From contig RDYJ01000038.1 of assembly GCA_004293145.1 (NCBI GenBank), positions 1-32,176 on the forward strand: a stretch of DNA of 32,176 nt, in the 5' to 3' direction. This DNA is from Nostocales cyanobacterium (lineage in GTDB: Bacteria; Cyanobacteriota; Cyanobacteriia; Cyanobacteriales; Nostocaceae). The notes beneath the pieces are model-generated. The model ran no database searches. It was given only the letters and a program-made list of their open reading frames with translations, and had not been told where the DNA came from. The stretch's first letter is position 1. Each line of letters begins with the position of its first letter. Below, in pieces: positions 29,987 to 32,176 of the stretch. The position numbers and the translations under genes are program-made.

Positions 29987-31573
29987 TTATTTTAACTTAT
30001 AAATTTCTCCCTGATCAACTAAGATTTCTCCTGTTAATAAATCTTTAACTGTTGCTAATAAAATTCGTCGAAAATCAACCTCAAATAACACCGATATTCT
30101 ATCCACTCCTGCTTCACCTAGTGGATTAAGTTTTGCTACACAAACCTGTTTACCTTGAGTATCTAAGGAACGATAGCTTTCTTGATGTTGAAGAGTGCTA
30201 GAAGTCATTCTTCCTAACGCATCAAAAGCAATTTCTGTTTGTGACATATCACCCAATTCACCAATATCTAAACGAATCTCCCTTTGTCCATTATTTGCAA
30301 CTTGCAGATTTAACCATTCTTGCCGTTGACAAGGATATTTTTCACCTTTGGTAAATAAGCGATGATAAATATAACTTTTACTGTAACTTTCCCATAATCT
30401 AATAGCGTAACTATGACGTAAAAAATCATCTATTTCGGTAATCTGCGTTATTGCTAATGCACCATGACAGACAGCATCAAAGGGTTTATTTAATTTTACC
30501 TTGTTTTTACCAAAATAAGAAATAATTAATTGTTGAACTGCGGGAATTAAACAACTTCCTCCCACTAATAAAACTTGTTCAATATCATTTTTAGCAATAC
30601 CTTTTCTGAGTGCAAAGGTTAAAACATCATCTAACGCATCGCGTAACTGTTGTAAAAATTGCCGATATTCTAAAATTTCTTCTAATTTTTCCCGGTTAAT
30701 TTTTAATTCATAAGACATAAAAGATTCATCATCAAACCAACTTTCGGAAGCTGTTTGATTTTTAGAAAGTTGAATTTTTAAACGTTCAGCAATTTCTAGG
30801 AGGTTTTGATAACTGATTTTACCAACTTGTTCAGGTGTGAGATTTTGCGATCGCAAATAATCATCAACTATCCACACATCAATATCTTCACCACCTACAT
30901 AAGCTTCCGACTTAGCTAAAACCTCAGCACTTAAATTTCCATTATTATTAGAATTTGCAACAGTTCTCACTAAACTTAAATCGAGAGTTCCCCCACCAAA
31001 ATCTATAACTAAAATTAATTTACCGGGACTTTTTACCGCATATCCTAAAGCTGCTGCTGTAGATTCATCAACGATAGACACTTTTGGAACATTTAATTTT
31101 TGACCTAAATCTCGAAACCAATCTAAATAACGTTCAAAAGCACCCACAGGAACAGTAAAAATTAAATGACTAGGTTCGATATTTTGCTTTTTAATTTCTG
31201 TCCAAATAGTTTGGATAAACAACTCAGAAACAGAAACAGAATTATAATTTATTCCATCAATTTGACGTGGTGGTGGTTGATAATCTTCAGCTAAATCACG
31301 TTTAAATTTTTTAAATAATCTTTCTGGGGGATAATTTTGAGAAAGTCCTAAACGTTGACTTCTTACACCTTCACCTAATATAATATTATCAGGTGATTTA
31401 ATAAATAGTAAACTAGGAATAATGGGAAATTCTAATCTTTCACCTTGAGAAGTTACACCCACAAACACACGGGATAAATTAGGGAAAAGTAAACTTTTAG
31501 GTTGTTGGGTATCAGGTTCTAAAATACTAATTACAGTATTACTTGTACCAAAATCAATAGCGATAGTTGTCAT
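29987..31573 (-). CDS. Hsp70-family (DnaK-like) protein, 528 aa
   Basis: MTTIAIDFGTSNTVISIL, IVDESTAAALGYA, LILVIDFGGGTLDLSLVR, VLLVGGSCLIPAVQQLI. Confidence 0.93.
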   Translation of the reverse strand: MTTIAIDFGTSNTVISILEPDTQQPKSLLFPNLSRVFVGVTSQGERLEFPIIPSLLFIKSPDNIILGEGVRSQRLGLSQNYPPERLFKKFKRDLAEDYQPPPRQIDGINYNSVSVSELFIQTIWTEIKKQNIEPSHLIFTVPVGAFERYLDWFRDLGQKLNVPKVSIVDESTAAALGYAVKSPGKLILVIDFGGGTLDLSLVRTVANSNNNGNLSAEVLAKSEAYVGGEDIDVWIVDDYLRSQNLTPEQVGKISYQNLLEIAERLKIQLSKNQTASESWFDDESFMSYELKINREKLEEILEYRQFLQQLRDALDDVLTFALRKGIAKNDIEQVLLVGGSCLIPAVQQLIISYFGKNKVKLNKPFDAVCHGALAITQITEIDDFLRHSYAIRLWESYSKSYIYHRLFTKGEKYPCQRQEWLNLQVANNGQREIRLDIGELGDMSQTEIAFDALGRMTSSTLQHQESYRSLDTQGKQVCVAKLNPLGEAGVDRISVLFEVDFRRILLATVKDLLTGEILVDQGEIYKLK

Positions 31574-31592
31574 AATTCATTAATCATTAATA

Positions 31593-31738
31593 GTAGGTTG
31601 GGTTGAAGGATGAAACCCAACACAAACAATAAATAATATGATCATGGTGAGTTTAAACAGAATAGATAAATTCTTTGCGTCTTTGCGCGAACGAAATATA
31701 TGATGATGTTGGGTTGCGCTTCGCTTAACCCAACCTAC
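31593..31738. repeat. 146-bp element with 12-bp perfect inverted termini (GTAGGTTGGGTT...AACCCAACCTAC)
   Basis: gtaggttgggtt at 31593-31604 and aacccaacctac at 31727-31738; each end also has its own local gttgggtt...aacccaac hairpin. Confidence 0.7.
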
Positions 31739-31749
31739 AAGATAATTAT

Positions 31750-32176
31750 TCAATTATTATTAAAACCTCCTGGTAAAGTGCGACTCACTTTTGCAGGATA
31801 GAGAACTTGATCACCATTTTGATAACCAATAAATCTAATATAAACTAAATCACTTTCTTGAATATCATCACTATCAGCTTGGTGTATTTGGGGATTATAA
31901 TTAACCTGTTCCCAGGTTTCACCTATTACAGTATAACCCCAATTGGTAATTAAATTATCTAAAGATGTAAATAGGGAAACCAGATTTTTAGCGGGTAAGT
32001 CAGGTTTAGCTAAAGCCATTTTTTTAACTGTGGGATAGTTGCAAAGTAAAGTTTGCAGTTGGGTGAAGGTTTCATTTTTAAAATCGGTTTTTAATTGTTG
32101 AGATTGTTGTTTTAATTCTTCCCGCAGTCGTTGACATTGTAATTCTAAATCTTTAATTTTTTGTTCTGTATCTGTT
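31750..32176 (-). CDS. GrpE-like nucleotide exchange factor, partial (5' end beyond the window)
   Basis: The listed ORF starts at 32019, but the frame is open to the window edge: TDTEQKIKDLELQCQRLREELKQQSQQLKTDFKNETFTQLQTLLCNYPTVKK-MALAKPDLPAKNLVSLFTSLDNLITNWGY. Coiled coil plus GrpE-like core, next to an Hsp70 gene. Confidence 0.8.
   Translation of the reverse strand, partial: TDTEQKIKDLELQCQRLREELKQQSQQLKTDFKNETFTQLQTLLCNYPTVKKMALAKPDLPAKNLVSLFTSLDNLITNWGYTVIGETWEQVNYNPQIHQADSDDIQESDLVYIRFIGYQNGDQVLYPAKVSRTLPGGFNNN

Overview
The window is about 32 kb of filamentous, Nostoc/Anabaena-like cyanobacterial chromosome. Evidence is the many HIP1 octamers (GCGATCGC), the 7-8 bp tandem repeats, and genes for phosphoribulokinase and a CpcD-linker FNR. 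From left to right it carries: a possible Uma2-like remnant, uvrA, a VapBC-type toxin-antitoxin pair, a DUF2358/GH10-like pair, an alpha/beta hydrolase, a secreted pentapeptide-repeat protein, metK, prk, petH, hom, a CAAD-domain protein, an orphan histidine kinase and a PcrA/UvrD helicase. These are followed by a same-strand cluster of fatty acyl-AMP ligase (FAAL), acyl-CoA-dehydrogenase-like protein, acyl carrier protein, MBOAT acyltransferase and a membrane-anchored SGNH/DltD-like protein. An NDH-2-like flavoprotein and an HTTM-DCC fusion lie downstream. On the minus strand at the right edge are a short Hsp70-like protein and a GrpE-like protein that runs off the window. The best candidate for an undescribed system is the 19.9-26.5 kb cluster. 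Its gene content parallels DltA-DltC-DltB-DltD, but uses a fatty-acid activator plus an acyl dehydrogenase, which suggests export and O-acylation of an unknown envelope or extracellular acceptor with a possibly unsaturated acyl chain. Other notable points are an internal ATG in petH that matches the known small FNR isoform, direct repeats flanking the TA module, a palindrome nested in a heptamer array, a 146-bp element with 12-bp inverted termini between the Hsp70 and GrpE-like genes, and several hairpins. All family calls come from reading motifs by eye; no database search was run.
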